From positions 21,760,379 to 21,824,378 of the forward strand of contig ML680053.1 in assembly GCA_007922225.1 (NCBI GenBank): 64,000 nucleotides of DNA, given 5' to 3'. Positions 24,485 through 36,302 of the stretch are shown piece by piece. This DNA comes from Emydura subglobosa. Its lineage: Eukaryota > Chordata > Testudines > Chelidae. How positions within the stretch are numbered: position 1 is the first letter of the stretch; each line of letters opens with the position of its first letter. The position numbers were made by a program, and so were the translations under genes. The notes beneath the pieces were generated by a model that ran no database searches, was not told where the DNA came from, and was given only the letters and a program-made list of their open reading frames with translations.

Positions 24485-25432
24485 AAGTTTTGTTCAACAT
24501 CTTCATTAATGATCTAGAGGATGGGGTAGATTGCACCCTCAGCAAGTTTGCAGTTGACACTAAGCTAGAGGGAATGGTAGATACCCTGGAAGGTAGGGAT
24601 AGGATACAGAAGGACCAAAACAAACTGGAGGATTGGGCCAAAAGAAATCTGATGAGGTTCAACAAGGACAAGTGCAGAGTCCTGCACTTAGGACGGAAGA
24701 ATCCCATGCACAGCTACAGACTTGGGACTGATGAGCTAGGAGCAGTTCTGCAGAAAAGGACCTGGGAGTAACAGTGGAAAAGAAGCTGGATATGAGTCAG
24801 CAGTGTGCCCTGGTTGCAAAGAAGGCTAATAGCATATTGGGCTGCATTAGTAGGAACATTGCCAGCAGATCGTGGGAAGTGATTATTCTCTTCTATTCGG
24901 CATTGGTGAGGCCGTATTTGGAGTATTGTGTCCAGTTTTGGGCCCCCCACTACAAAAAGGATGTGGAGAAGTTGGAGAGAGTCCAGTGGAGGGCAACAAA
25001 AATGATTAGGGGGCTGGAGCACAAGACTTATGAGGAGAGGCTGACGGAACTAGTTTTTTTTAGTCTGCAGAAGAGAGGAATGAGGGGAGATTTGATAGCA
25101 GCCTTTAACTACCTGAAAGGGGGTTCCAGGGAGGATGGAGTTAGGCTGTTCTCAGTGGTGGCAGATGACAGAAGAAGGAGCAATGGTCTCAAGTTACAGT
25201 GGGGGAGGTCTAGGTTGGACATTAGGAAAAAGTTTTTCACTAGGAAGGTGGTGAAGCACTGGAATGGGTTACCTAGAGAGGTGGTGGAATCTCCATCTTT
25301 GGAGGTTTTTAAACTGTGGCTTGACAAAACCCTCGCTGGGATTATTTAGGTGAGGTTAGTCCTGCTTTGAGCAGGGGTTGGACTAGGTGACCTCCTGAGG
25401 TCCCTTCCAACTCTATGATTCTATGATTCTGA
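24485..25432 (+). mobile_element. CR1 LINE, 5'-truncated, with intact 3' end
   Basis: Begins within the RT domain and ends with the CR1 3' signature: ctgaggtcccttccaactct followed by two copies of the 8-bp unit tatgattc. It is the youngest-looking CR1 in the window, because long open stretches survive. The 5' truncation is typical of target-primed insertion. Similarity starts near 24485 without a clear target duplication. Confidence 0.92.
24487..25349 (+). pseudogene. CR1 ORF2 C-terminal half (reverse transcriptase end)
   Basis: Two frames continue one another across a frameshift near 24770. The first has [21 protein letters not shown] (an altered FADDTKL box), [13 protein letters not shown] and the PMHSYRLG block. 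The second has [71 protein letters not shown] and [19 protein letters not shown]. The YxDD box and the endonuclease lie upstream of the truncation and are absent, so the copy cannot be autonomous. Confidence 0.9.
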
Positions 25433-28400
25433 GGCAGATATTGAGTATTTTTGGTTCAAGTTGAACTACTTGCAGAGCTGTAGTTTTAAGCATTAATGTC
25501 TCTATATAATGTTTTATTTCTCAGAATTCCATTGCACTTGACAGGAAGCTTGCCCCACTGATTTAACTTAGTATGTACTGCATATTGCACAACATATACA
25601 CTGTAATGTGGCTATTAGTGCACAAAAATTATTCAGATCAATATTCTTAGCTGTATTAATTAATTACAATTTCTTACTGTTTTTTCCCTGACATGGTTAT
25701 TCCAGGGGTTCTTTACTTATGATCCCTCCCTATTTTTCTTTGTAGCTTGCACCTGGTGACTTTTCTCTCTTCTAGGGAGGGTGGATGGGACTCTCTATCA
25801 AAATAATTGATGCCATTCTTTGATTAACCTGGGAGAGAATGATTTGAGATATTCTTCTCAACAGAGTGAAAGCTGCTTTTCTAGTGCTTCAACCAGGTGC
25901 TGGAACAATTTGTATCGTGGGGGTGCTGAGAGCCATTGAACCAAACTGTAAACCCTATATATGGTGGAAACAACTTCAAGCCAAGGCATGCTGCTGCACT
26001 CCCAACATCCCTTGTTTCAGCACCTATGGCTCCAACCTAATTTTGTGTCAGGGAGCGGACAAAGAACAAGGATCCTGCACATGGCAATGCAGAGCACTAA
26101 CCACAGACCCACTAGAAATCATAATTTGCTTGAAATATAACCCTTCTGTGTTATTCCATATTCAATATTGGGAATTGGACACCAGCCCAATTGATCTCAA
26201 TGGGAATTTGTGTGGTAAGGAGAAGGTAGTTTATGTAATGTTGCATATGATAAAACTCTTTAATGAAATCACTGTTTTATAGGTTATGAAAAATGGACCT
26301 CTTGTGAATGATAAAGTTCTGCAAAACCTTTAAATCTCTCTGTTCTAGCCTGCTCAGATAGTATTTCCTCTCCAGCAAACTGTTCCAGAGACCTTCATCA
26401 AAATCAAAAATGGAATGCATACTTTTTGCAGCCAATAAAATGGTTAAACCTTCTACCCTGTTGAAAAAATGATATAAAGTTCCTAATATTTTTGTTGCTG
26501 CAGAGCAGTCAGAATCACTTGCTGACTGTAGCACTTCATTATTTCAATAACATTTGCAGAGAAATTGGCACTGTTTAGCGTGCAGCACAATGAAGATTGC
26601 AGGTAACATTTAATAACAGCTTTAAATGCCTACAAGTTTGAGTGCACAGAACAAAACAAGCAAACATAATGATTCACATTTTATTAATGGCAATAATGAC
26701 ACACCTGGTTATTGTTCCTTATGGCAGATCATGATCAACTAGAGCATGAACTGTAAAGCTATAATGAAAATTGTGTTAAGCCCACAGTTACGTGCTTCTG
26801 ACTGCTCCCACTCATCGGGCTATATGGGCATTCATCACTAAAATAAAGTTAAAACTTATTTTTTTAAAATTCTTTCCCTTACCCGTGAAAATTCTTGGCA
26901 TTTCCTGGATCACTGCAGGTATTCCAAAATGTATTATTATTATTTTGTTTCAATGCAATTTCCACATACTGCCTATTTTTCCTAGGCTTTGGATTTTCTA
27001 GTGGTGCATGGGTACCCTTCCATCCTTAAGAAATGCTGCACCAAAGGCGGGGTTTTAAACAACTAGAAAGGCGTTGAAAGTTAAATCAGTTAAAGTTACC
27101 GGGTTTATGCTCAAGAATTTACCTCTGATGACAGTGGGTCTTGTCCAGAATTAGTGGAGTGAAGCACTGAAGAACATGCTTACCTTTAAGAATATACATT
27201 AAGTCCGATTGACTTCAAAGATACTAAAGTTAAGCACATGCTTAAGCACTTTGCTGAATTGGAGCCATAAACTCTCCTTTTTGACATATGTGGAATTCCA
27301 GAAATGCCAGTTTCTGAAAGGATGAACTCAATACTACAAAGCCAAACCAGACCTAACACAGCCCATGTTATCCCAATTTGCATCTCCCAGGGAGTGCCCT
27401 TAGTTCCCTTTACAGTTTCAGGCTGCTTTGAATCTTCCAGTTCTCTAGTTCAAGTTGGTCCTCACAACTGTAGCTGTACATTTCCTTAATCCTGCAGATT
27501 TGCAGTGTGCTCAGGCCCCAGTCCTGGATGATTTATACCTTCTGTATGCAAATAAAGGGAAACTCAACTTTGGATTCTTATTCACTGCTGAACAGTTCTC
27601 TTTCAAGTCATCTTTTCAACTCCTGTTGTTTCATTGACCTCAAAATTGCAGTGTTCTATAGACTGATAAGCCTTAAAGTATACCCACATTTAAAAATGTT
27701 TTGAGGGATACAGAACTAAAACCCAAACCATGTTATGTTAAGATAACCATATAAGATTACTATAGCACAAAAATAACCATAAATCCTTAAAAAGATTACA
27801 GTGTCCCTATATCAGAACAGAACTTCTCTGTAGCATTGTCTAGCAATTCCAGAGCTTTCACAGTAACTCTGGTGAACTTGGATTGCAAAGATGCTTCTAA
27901 CATTTGTAACATTATGGTGAACTAGAAAGAATGAAGTAAATTTTGCAAAGGGAAAGGGATAATTTATTAAAGTATAAGTATTCCTCCATAATAGCATCAA
28001 ATCCCACCCTGTGCGATCCCTTGAGGTCAGTAAACGTACATGAGAATTTAATCATCATGGGTTTTATTCCATATTCAGTTCTCTTGAGGCCCAATTTAAT
28101 GCTGGGACTTCCTCCAGGATCTGTAAGAGGATCTGACCTCTGTTCTTAAATGTGCACGTCATTGCTGAGCTATTTCTTTAAGATGAAGGGAGGCCCCTTA
28201 CACACGGCTGTGTGACACATATACTGAATAGAGCTCCATGATGGGTGAATATGAAGAATCGTATTTTCAAAGGTGATTATGAGCATTTTTGGGCCCCATT
28301 TGAATTGGAAATTGGGCATTCAAATGCAATGGGTGTCTCTGAAAATCTCAGTGAAAAAAAAAATCTTACCTAATTGTTTTAAATTTCTGAACGTAGCATT

Positions 28401-28465
28401 AGCAATTATATTTAATGGATTTTTTAAATTTTGTGAATGGTAAGTTGTTTACATTGGCTCTCTTA
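25433..28465. other. no recognised element
   Basis: Three kilobases with no gene. At 27200-27267 lies one member of the dispersed motif family (ccgattgacttcaaagatac, then agttaagcacatgcttaagc, then tgctgaattggagcc). At 26170 a weak ttgatctcaatgggaatt block is related. Confidence 0.4.
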
Positions 28466-28585
28466 GGGTGCCCAGATGTCCCAATTTTATAGGGACAATC
28501 ATGATATTTGGGGATTTGTCTTCTATAGGTGCCTATTACCTCTTACCCCTTGTCCCCATTTTTCACACTTGCCATCTGGTCACCC
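28466..28585. mobile_element. TA-flanked MITE, copy 2 (Tc1/mariner-like)
   Basis: Starts gggtgcccagatgtcccaat and ends catctggtcaccc. It is bounded by TA on each side (28464-28465 and 28586-28587). It has the same length and internal blocks as the copy at 6118, so the element boundaries are well supported by the comparison. Confidence 0.75.
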
Positions 28586-28877
28586 TAGTTTCTGTAGTAT
28601 TTGTAGCCTCCCTCTAGTGTTCCTTGTTTCAACGGTTTTTTTGCTGATTTTTATTGGCATCTGTTCCATGTGAGTGAACTGTAGCTGATTCCAGTTCAGT
28701 TCTACTAAGCAGGGTCACTACCGCGATTAGAGGGGTGATCATTGATAACAAACTGTCTTCATTGCTCAGCAGTTGGAAATTAATCTGCTTGAAATTCTGC
28801 TGCTGTTTGCAGAAAAATGTTTCCAGTGTGACTCAATCATCATTCTTTCAAGGAAACCTCTGCAGAATACAAATATT

Positions 28878-28894
28878 GGGGGGGGGGGGGGGGG
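28878..28894 (+). repeat. G17 homopolymer
   Basis: Seventeen consecutive G, in sequence that is otherwise AT-rich. It could be partly a sequencing or assembly length artefact. Confidence 0.9.
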
Positions 28895-30284
28895 CAATCA
28901 CACCCAGGCCTTGTAATTTTCATTATTTTCACAGCTAAATTTAGAGTTTAGAGAATTTTAGCAACAGGATGCATGCTCAATGTTCTTTTTTGCATGCTGA
29001 TACCCAGAATGCTTTTCCAGCTGATAGCTCAGTGTCAATGCCTGTAACTAAACTCTTACAACAAACTGAAAACTTTGGCTGTGATTGTGTGAGCTCTGAA
29101 TCTACAAAAAGGATTTGCTAGGAATAAGAGCGGAAGTTTTCCCTGACATTCTAGATATTCTTGTGTGCAAGATCAAATGTAAAACCTTCATTAGGCTACA
29201 ACAGCAATGAGAATTATCTCTTTGCGGACCTGGTGAAACAGATTAACCTGGAGTAAACATTTGCTATTATTTTTGTGTTCAGTGCAAAAATGGGCCTGAG
29301 ATAAAACCCTAGTTCTGCACACTCTGGTGTTTGATAATTGGATGAGAACAATCCCAAAATTTATGGTGCTGGGATTTGGCCCATTATAGAGAGAGGTTCA
29401 AGCCGTGAACTTGGCTTTGAACCCAGACATGGATCTGGGATTTTGGTTTAGACCCATCTCTAGAAACAATGAATTCTAACAGTCCAGTCCCTGAATTAGA
29501 TCACATGTTGCTGCATGTCTGAAAAGAATTAGTGTTGTATAGGGGATATCAATCCAGGTGTCATTCACTCCAGGGGAAAAAAGAGTTCTTATATTTTCCT
29601 CCACACTTTTCTCTTCACCCAAATTGTGTTCTAAATAGTACTCAGATATGGTTCTATAGACACAATTACATTCTTTTCCTTACCCTTATCATGATTCCTT
29701 TATGAGAATGTAATCATCCTGTGAACAGTTGGAAGACACTTTATGATTGAGCATTTCTTTGGAGCTCTGTAACCCTGGCCTGTTTTAACAGTTTAGAATT
29801 AATACACAGGAAGTTTCCGCAATGTTCTTGTCTTTTTTGTTATATTGCATCCTGCCATTCAATGCACACTGGGAAGTGGACAGAGAGCATTGTTTGCCGA
29901 TAGACAAGGAGAGAGGAGTTGCTTTAATCTATGATTAACCACAGTTATTTTTAGATTCACCATGCGGTAGCATAGAGGGATGGGAGAAGCAATCATATTC
30001 AGGATAGTTGGCAGACAATGCATCTGAACAGTTTGTAGGCAACAGACTATTAGATTATCTTGGACATTTTCTAACGGGGAAAATATTTTCTTTGTGTGCA
30101 ATGTAGTAGTTGCACTGGAGTGCATAGTATTATCTATGAAGCTGGGCCAATTTACTTCCTTCTGATACATGCAAATAGTGTCTCAACATATTTGAATTAA
30201 ACTTTGGGCAAATATACCATGTTAAAATATTGTACTAGAAAGAGGGAGAGAGGGGAGAAAAGAAACCCTCAAATGATAGCATGA
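28895..30284. other. no recognised feature
   Basis: No assignable repeat or gene. Confidence 0.4.
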
Positions 30285-30450
30285 TAAATAACATAGTGGA
30301 TAGGGAACGGAACCCAGGAGACATATATTCTAATACTTGTTCTGCCATTGAATTGCTATGTGACTTTGGGCAACGAACGTCCCCTTTCTGGGCCTGTTTC
30401 CTCTTCCACCCATAGTCTACCTTGGGATTCAAATTGTAAGGTCTTTGGGG
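30285..30450 (+). repeat. MIR/CORE-SINE-like relic
   Basis: Blocks: cccaggagacatatattcta, gttctgccattgaattgcta, tgtgactttgggcaacgaac, ggcctgtttcctcttccacc. It is followed at 30461 by a small repeat with tagatccaccaagggattta, ggcacctaacttcc, perhaps a MITE fragment. Confidence 0.5.
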
Positions 30451-30690
30451 CAAGGAGTAAGGGCTAGATCCACCAAGGGATTTAGGCACCTAACTTCCAC
30501 TGTAGGAAATCCCTGCACACCTATGTTTTTTCTGGTAAAGTCCCCACATGCCTGCATTTCTGTCACTGGGCATGTGCACAGCCACCTAAGTCCTGATGCC
30601 AAGATGCCTATATCCCATCAAGAGCCTCCAATTAGACATTCCCCTGCCTATCTTGCCTTTGGGGCCCAATGTGATAGGTATGCTCTGAGC

Positions 30691-31784
30691 CTGCCTACTG
30701 GGTTGGTTCTCACTCAAAGAACAGCAGCAGCAGAAGCCAGCAACTGGTCCAGCTAACCACTGGACACAGGAATTGGCCCATCTGCATTATCTTACATGTT
30801 AAATCTCTCTGCTCCATGAAAGCCCTGCATCTCAAGGCATTGTACTGGCCAGGGGGAAGGAAGATGAGAAGCCCGGCAAAGGCTTTGGGCTCTTGCATGA
30901 ATGCACTGGTTACCTGAGATTTTCAGGATTTCCCAGGATCACAAGATACCTAATCCTTGCCTGTTTTGAATGGAAGTGTGAAAATGGACAATTCAAAGGA
31001 AACTCCACAAATAAACCTGACAACATTTCCTGTTGAACTTGTCTCACTCATTTGGGTTTCTCCAATGAAAGAACAATAGCTAATTCAAGGGGGGAAATTC
31101 TCTCATCCTCCATCGATATCCTGGAGATTATAAACCCCAAAGCCATAGCATTGTTATTTGTGATATTCTAAGATCTTGGGAAGAAAATGAATAACAATGA
31201 ACATAGCAAGAAGTTCAGATAATGATTCCAGATGAACTACAACTAGTATCCTGGGACAATACAGTATGCACAGGGTCAAGGGGAGTAATTAAAACTTGAT
31301 GTAATGGAGCAATGGATACCCAAAGGGTAAGGTTGTGAGACAGCTAGATGGGGAATGTATGGAATTTGCTTTAAAATTCTTTAGTGATTTCCATGGAGTA
31401 ATAGGAAAGTAAAATTTAACTACAGAGTGTGAGCTGCATTTCTCTTTTCCTATTTCTAATTGCTGTTATCTTGAAGGAATAAAGGTTTTGTTTTTTGCCC
31501 TTGGGATTAAAAAAAATAAAATAAGCTGAGATAATGTGCTAGTGGAGCTTTCTGGTATCTGGGAGGGGACACAGAGTTTCTGACTAGCTGCAAGTCTCTA
31601 TTTTAGATTAAGTGGAGGGGAACAGTTTGTTGGCACCTATTAATAACATGGCTAAGAGATTATCAAGCCTGCTACAGATTTGAAGGTCTCTGTCAAATTA
31701 GGGAACTCAGCCCTGCTCCAGCCTATGATACATGGAAAAACACTGCAGCGCCGTATAGTATTCCTTTCAGTTTACAGAACAGAA
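30691..31784. other. no recognised feature
   Basis: No assignable repeat or gene before the DIRS element begins. Confidence 0.4.
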
Positions 31785-32157
31785 AATTACTCACCTTGTG
31801 CAATGACAATGGTTCTTTGAGATGTGTGTCCTTATGGGTGCTCCACTGTAGGTGTATTTGTGTCTCTTCACTTCTGATCAGAGATCTTCAGTAGTAGTGT
31901 TCATTCATACATGCTTACACCTGCTCTCTCCCCCTTGTGCTCTGCCTTGAGGCTAATTATCTCTGCGTGGGTTAACCATCCTCACTCAGTGACTTTTCTA
32001 CTGCAGAGCGCCTATCAAGAACTCCAAAGTAGAGGGGAGGAGGTGGGTCGTGGAGCCCCCATAGAGGGACACATCTTGAAGACCCATCATTACTGCACAA
32101 GGTGAATAACTTCCTCTTCTTCAAGAAGTATCTTTATGGATGCTCCACTGTAGGTGC
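31785..32157 (-). repeat. DIRS-A 3' terminal structure: inverted and direct repeats
   Basis: The segment at 31785-31845 (attactcaccttgtgcaat, ctttgagatgtgtgtcctta) has an inverted partner at 32053-32112, where the plus strand reads acatcttgaagaccc and cactgcacaaggtgaata-like sequence. A direct, shorter copy of the ggatgctccactgtaggtg block lies at 32136-32154, matching 31836-31854. Inverted termini plus an internal complementary region are the DIRS1 hallmark, used to copy out a circular intermediate. Confidence 0.75.
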
Positions 32158-33396
32158 CTCCTGAGCAGTATCCTGTATGGGAGGTTGGGGCTTCAGAGTT
32201 GAGTCTGTTATGGATGCTAACACTGTGGAGCCAAAATTAGTGTTGGAAGCAGAGTCCCCAGTAATTGCATAGTGTTCTGCAAAGGTATGCAGGGATGCCT
32301 GGGTGGCTGCTCTGCAGCTTTCTGAGATAGGGATATTCTTGAGGAAGGTGACAGAGGAGGAAACTGACCTCATGGAGTGTGTGCAGATTCTGGATGGAGG
32401 TACTACATTGCAAACCTGATAGTATTGTTTGATACAGTTCGAGACCCATTTGGAGAGCCTTTGGGCCACTATTGCCATGTCTTTAGACGTAGCTGCAATG
32501 GCAAGGAAGAGTTTAGGAAATTTCCTAAAAGCCTTTGTCCTGTACAGGTTGAAGGCCAGTGCTCTCCTAACATCTAGTGTGTGAAGTATGGTTTCTCTGT
32601 TATCATGCTGAGGCTTAGGATAAAAGGGCGGAATCTGAATCAGTTGGCTTGTGTGAAAAGATGAGGTCACCTTGGATATGAACGTTGGGTGCAGCCTAAC
32701 AGTAACCTTGACATCAAAGAAGACTTTAAAAGGGGGGTGAGCCAAGGTGATGGCGACCAGAAATGCTCTCTTCAGTGACAGATATGTGAGCGAGCAAATA
32801 GCCATAGGTTTAAAGGGAGATCTAGTCATGCTCTTTAAAACTAATTTCAGGTCCTTAATTGGGATGGGATGTCTGGGTTAGGGAAAGAGGTTCACTCTGC
32901 ACTTGAGGAACCTCTTTGTAGCTAGGTGTGAGAAAACTGAGTATCCCTCTATTTGGAAAGTCGCTATGGCCGCCATGTGTACTTTGAGAGAACTGAGAGA
33001 TAGTCCTGACTTCTTGAGAGTCAGTATGTAGTCTAACTCCATGGGAGAGTACTCCATGCTGGAGTAATGTGGTGGAATTTCACCAAACCTGAAACCTGGT
33101 CCATTTCTGTAGATAAGTACCATGGGCAGCCGATTTCCTACTATATAGTAACACTCCTGTACCTCCTCAGAGCATGAGTTTTCTATGTGCTGGGACGATG
33201 AAGAAGGAGTATCAGCAGATAGGGATGGAGAGCGCGCACCCTTCATTCTGTGAGAGGAGTAAGGAATGGGCGGAAGAGGGATTGATGGACACGCCGCCAG
33301 ATGTGACAAGTATGGGTACTGCATGTGTCTCAGCCAGGGGGGAGCAATCAGGATGACATTTGTTTTTTCTCTTTTTATTTTAAACAGGACCTTCAA
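32134..33396 (-). pseudogene. DIRS-A tyrosine recombinase (broken)
   Basis: The N-terminal part (33.0-32.88 kb) has LSLSSLKVHMAAIATF and FSHLATKRFLK. The C-terminal frame (32829-32134, 231 residues) has LKRAFLVAIT, HTLDVRRALAFNLYRTK, the HxxR box as THSMRS, and a terminal EHYAI with the expected catalytic Tyr. The first catalytic Arg, normally in an AITSARR-like stretch, is lost (AITLAHPP). The two parts are in different frames. In DIRS elements this enzyme integrates a circular DNA without target duplication. Confidence 0.85.
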
Positions 33397-33489
33397 CAGC
33401 AGAGGGAACAGGGAAAAGGCATATGGAAGGCACTCATCCCATGGAAGAAGGAGAGTGCCCCCTAATGAGTGCTGTCCAAGACCAGCCCT

Positions 33490-33879
33490 CTAGCAGTAGC
33501 ATGGGCATTTCTTGTTCAGGTAAGTGGCGAACAAGTCTATTGTTGGTGTCCTCCATTGACAGAATGTGCTGTGGAATACTGTTGCCTCCATTTTCCACTC
33601 GTCATGTGAGAACTTGTGACTGAGACTGTCCACTGTTGTGTTCTGCACTCCTGGTAGGTAGGCTGCTGACATTAGAATACTGTGGGAAATGCACCAGTTC
33701 CAGAGCTTTAGTGCTTCTGCACAGAGGGAGAATGATCTGGTGCCTCCCTGATGATTTATGTAGTGCATATACTTGATGTTGTCTGTCATGTGTGTACCTC
33801 TGATCAGTGGAAGAAAGTAAGCGCAAGCATTCCTGACTGCTCTGAGTTCAAGGAGGTTGATGTGGAGAGTCGCCTCCAT
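33490..33879 (-). pseudogene. DIRS-A RNase H domain
   Basis: A 129-residue frame with INLLELRAVRNAC (catalytic Glu), MTDNIKYMHYINHQGG (TDN with catalytic Asp), CAEALKLWNWCISHSI, LPGVQNTTVDSLSH (final Asp), then the HDEWKME and TPTIDLFATYLNKKCP tail that links RNase H to the recombinase in DIRS polyproteins. The active-site residues appear retained. It degrades RNA in the RNA:DNA hybrid after reverse transcription. Confidence 0.85.
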
Positions 33880-34012
33880 GGGAAACTATTTGCCCTGAGT
33901 CGTGAGGGTGTTGAGATGAGCACCCCACACATGAGGGATGTGTCTGTAGTGAAAAATAATGTCGGTGGGAGCTGTTTGAATGGGATCCCTGTGCAAACAT
34001 TTCTAGATCTTT

Positions 34013-34975
34013 TTACCAGTACAGGGAGCGTTTGACTCTGGAAGGCTTCAGGAGAGGTTTGTCTAACGCATCTTTGTTTGCCCTGTAAACTGAGCTGAAC
34101 CACATCTGCAAGCACTTCATGTGAAGTCCAGCATGAGATAGTACAAAGGTGCCAGCCGCCAGGTGCCCCAGAAGCTGAAGGCAATGTTTGGCCAGTGTTT
34201 GAGGGCTGGTTTGCACTGTCTCTATAAGTGTGGACAGGCTGTGAAATATGTGCTGTGGAAGGAGCACTCTTGCTTGCAGTGAGTCGAGATCAGCCCCTAT
34301 AAAGTCCAAGTATTGGACCGGAGTTAGGGTCGATTTTTGGAGGGTGATTTGTAAGCCCACTTTGTGAATACATCTCTAATTTTTTGGGTGGCCCACAGGG
34401 CTTCTTTGAAGAAGTGGGCCCTGAGGAGACAGTCATCTAAGTATTGGTAGACCGCGATCCCCTAGATATGTAAGTGGACCGCCAATATAGAGAGGAACTT
34501 GGAGAATACTCTGGGAGCCGCCGAGAGGCCAAAAGAGAGTACTCTCTACTGGCAATTGTCCTGATCCAAAGTAAATTGAAGGAATTATCTGTGGGATGGT
34601 AAGATCAATATGTGGAAATATGCATCCTGGAGGTTGAAGGCTGAGAACCAACCTCCCTGTTCTAAGATGAAATAATGGCAGCTAGTGTGACCATCTTGAA
34701 TTTTTGAGCCTTGATATATTTGTTCAGTGCTCTGAGATCCAGTATGGGTCTCCAACCTCTCTTTTTCTTGGGGATCAGAAAATATTGAGCTTAAAACCCT
34801 TTGCCTCAGAGATGCAGTGGTATGGGTTTTATGGCTCGTAGGTGGAGGAAGAGATCTATCTTCTGTCCTAACAGTCTGTCACGAGAAGGGTCCCTGAAGA
34901 GGGACAGGAAAGAGAGGTTGGGGGGGGAAGGCAGAGAAGTGGATTAAATATCCATGGGAGATCATTTCCAAAACT
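34013..34975 (-). pseudogene. DIRS-A reverse transcriptase, main part
   Basis: Read on the minus strand: VLEMISHGYLIHF near the upstream edge, then YFHI-type palm block (GCIFPHIDLTIPQIIP, from DAYFHID), then QYLDD at 34432-34447 followed by CLLRAHFFKEALWATQ, then LQITLQKSTLTPVQYLDFIG, LSTLIETVQTSP and HLAAGTFVLSHAGLHMK. The YLDD catalytic box is intact although the surrounding frame is broken several times. The N-terminal piece (WEHITSNRR) lies at about 36315-36345, on the other side of the Penelope insertion. Confidence 0.85.
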
Positions 34976-34987
34976 CTTCTGTTGGAT
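34976..34987 (+). repeat. target-site duplication, left copy
   Basis: cttctgttggat, identical to 36303-36314. It sits exactly where DIRS sequence changes to Penelope 3' end sequence. Confidence 0.85.
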
Positions 34988-35040
34988 AGGCAACGAGAGT
35001 TCTGTGGCACTTTAAAGACTAACAAATTTAATATTTGTAG

Positions 35041-35076
35041 ACATAAGCTTTCGAGAGACTTAGCTCTCTTCTTCAG
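35041..35076 (-). ncRNA. hammerhead-ribozyme-like core in Penelope 3' UTR
   Basis: Minus strand: CTGAAGA (35076-35070), a 5-bp stem II (GAGAG with CTCTC, loop CTAAGT), GAAA (35052-35049), then GCTTATGTC. This has the box order of the hammerhead fold, which is known from Penelope-like elements. One extra A separates CTGAAGA from stem II, stem I is not obvious, and the stem III and cleavage-site region is worn. Likely a relic. Confidence 0.55.
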
Positions 35077-35219
35077 GTGTAGTAATACAGAAAATAGGTA
35101 ACACAGAGGTATCTTATAGGTATCCAGGTGCATTGAGAACAATGGGGGAGGTGGAGTCCGCTACTTAAGACCTAATGACGAGCATTGAGTAGAAGGTGAG
35201 AATGGGTGAGCAAAGTAAT

Positions 35220-36290
35220 TTACCTTCGGTAGTGAGATAGCCATTCCAAGTCTCTATTTAAACCCAGTTTGAATGTGTCAGGTTTGGAGATCATTTCTAA
35301 TTCAGCAGTTTCTCTTTGAAGTCTGTTTTTGGAGTTTTTTTGGAGAAGTACAGCAACTTTCAGGTCAGAGACAGAATGCCCTGGGGAATTAAAGTGTTCT
35401 CCCACTGGTTTATGGATGTTATTATTTTTTATGTCTGATTTGTGTCCATTTATCCTTGTGCGTAGTGATAGTCCAGTTTGGCCAATGTGCATGGCAGAGG
35501 GCCATTGCTGGCACATGATGGCATATATAACATTAGTGGATATGCAGGTGAATGAGCCCCTTATGGTGTGATTGATGTGGTTAGGACCAGTGATGATGTC
35601 ATTAGAGATGATGTGTAGGCACAGCTGACAACGGGGTTTGTTGCAGGGATAGGTCCCTGGGTGGGATTTTTTGTAGGGTGTATGGTTGCTGGTGAGTATT
35701 TGCTTCTGGTTGAGGGGGCTGTCTGTAAGCCAAGATGGGTCTGCCGCCCACTGCCTGAGCAAGAGATGGATCATCTGCTAGGATAGGCTGTAGATCTTTA
35801 ATGATGTGTTGGAGAGATTTTAGCTGGGGACTGTAGGTGATGGCCAGTGGGGTTCTGTTGTTTTCTTTGTTGGGTCTGTCCTGTAGTAGGTGACTTCTGG
35901 GTACCCGTCTGGCTCTGTCAATTTGTTTCTTTACTTCTCCAGGTGGGTATTGTAGTTTTAGGAATGTTTCATAGAGATCCTGTAGGTGTTTGTCTCTGTC
36001 TAAGGGATCAGAGCAAATCCGGTTGTATCTTAAGGCTTGACTGTAGACAATGGATCGTGTAATGTGTCCAGGGTGGAAGCTGAAGGCCTGAAGATATTCA
36101 TTGTGGTCAGTTGGTTTTTGGTATAGGGTGGTATTAATGTGCCCATCCTTTATTTTTATTGTAGTGTCCAGGAAGTGGATTTCTTGTGTGGATTGGGCCA
36201 GGCTGAGGTTGATAGTGGGATGGAAATTATTCAAATCCCCGTGGATCCAGATGATGAAAATGTAGGTAAAGAAGAGGTGTTAAGGGACGA
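35220..36290 (-). pseudogene. Penelope-like RT C-terminus plus GIY-YIG endonuclease (frameshifted)
   Basis: First frame (36290 to about 35710): a YIFIIW block where Y-x-DD is expected (the DD is already lost), NNFHPTINLSL, EIHFLDTTIKIKDG, TTLYQKPTDHNEYL, HPGHITRSIVYSQALR, KHLQDLYETFLKLQYPP. After a shift near a C-run (about 35720) the second frame has the zinc-like CNKPRCQLC, GIY-YIG variant VIYAIMC...MHIGQTGLSLRTRINGH, a GEHFNSPGHSVSDL block and the C-terminus LEWLSHYRR. The enzyme would reverse-transcribe at a nick made by the endonuclease. Confidence 0.9.
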
Positions 36291-36302
36291 GTTTTGAGGA
36301 AC

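Larger units (their letters stand above)
34988..36302 (-). mobile_element. Penelope-like element inserted in DIRS-A
   Basis: A 5'-truncated Penelope-like element of 1315 bp on the minus strand. Order from high to low coordinates: end of RT palm and thumb, linker with a Cys cluster, GIY-YIG endonuclease, stop codon at 35218-35220, and a 3' UTR of about 230 bp that includes a hammerhead-like core and ends in ctctcgttgcct. Twelve-bp duplications flank it. The 3' UTR matches a second copy at 47372-47682. The element is itself frameshifted, so it is not active. Confidence 0.9.

Noticed and set aside
30721..30745. CRISPR-like or coding trinucleotide repeat (cagcagcagcag)
   Set aside because: Only four CAG-type units and no spacing pattern; ordinary low complexity.
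35220..36302. A host GIY-YIG nuclease gene (SLX1-like)
   Set aside because: The GIY-YIG block is joined to Penelope RT sequence and a Cys cluster in the usual Penelope order, is frameshifted, and is flanked by target duplications.
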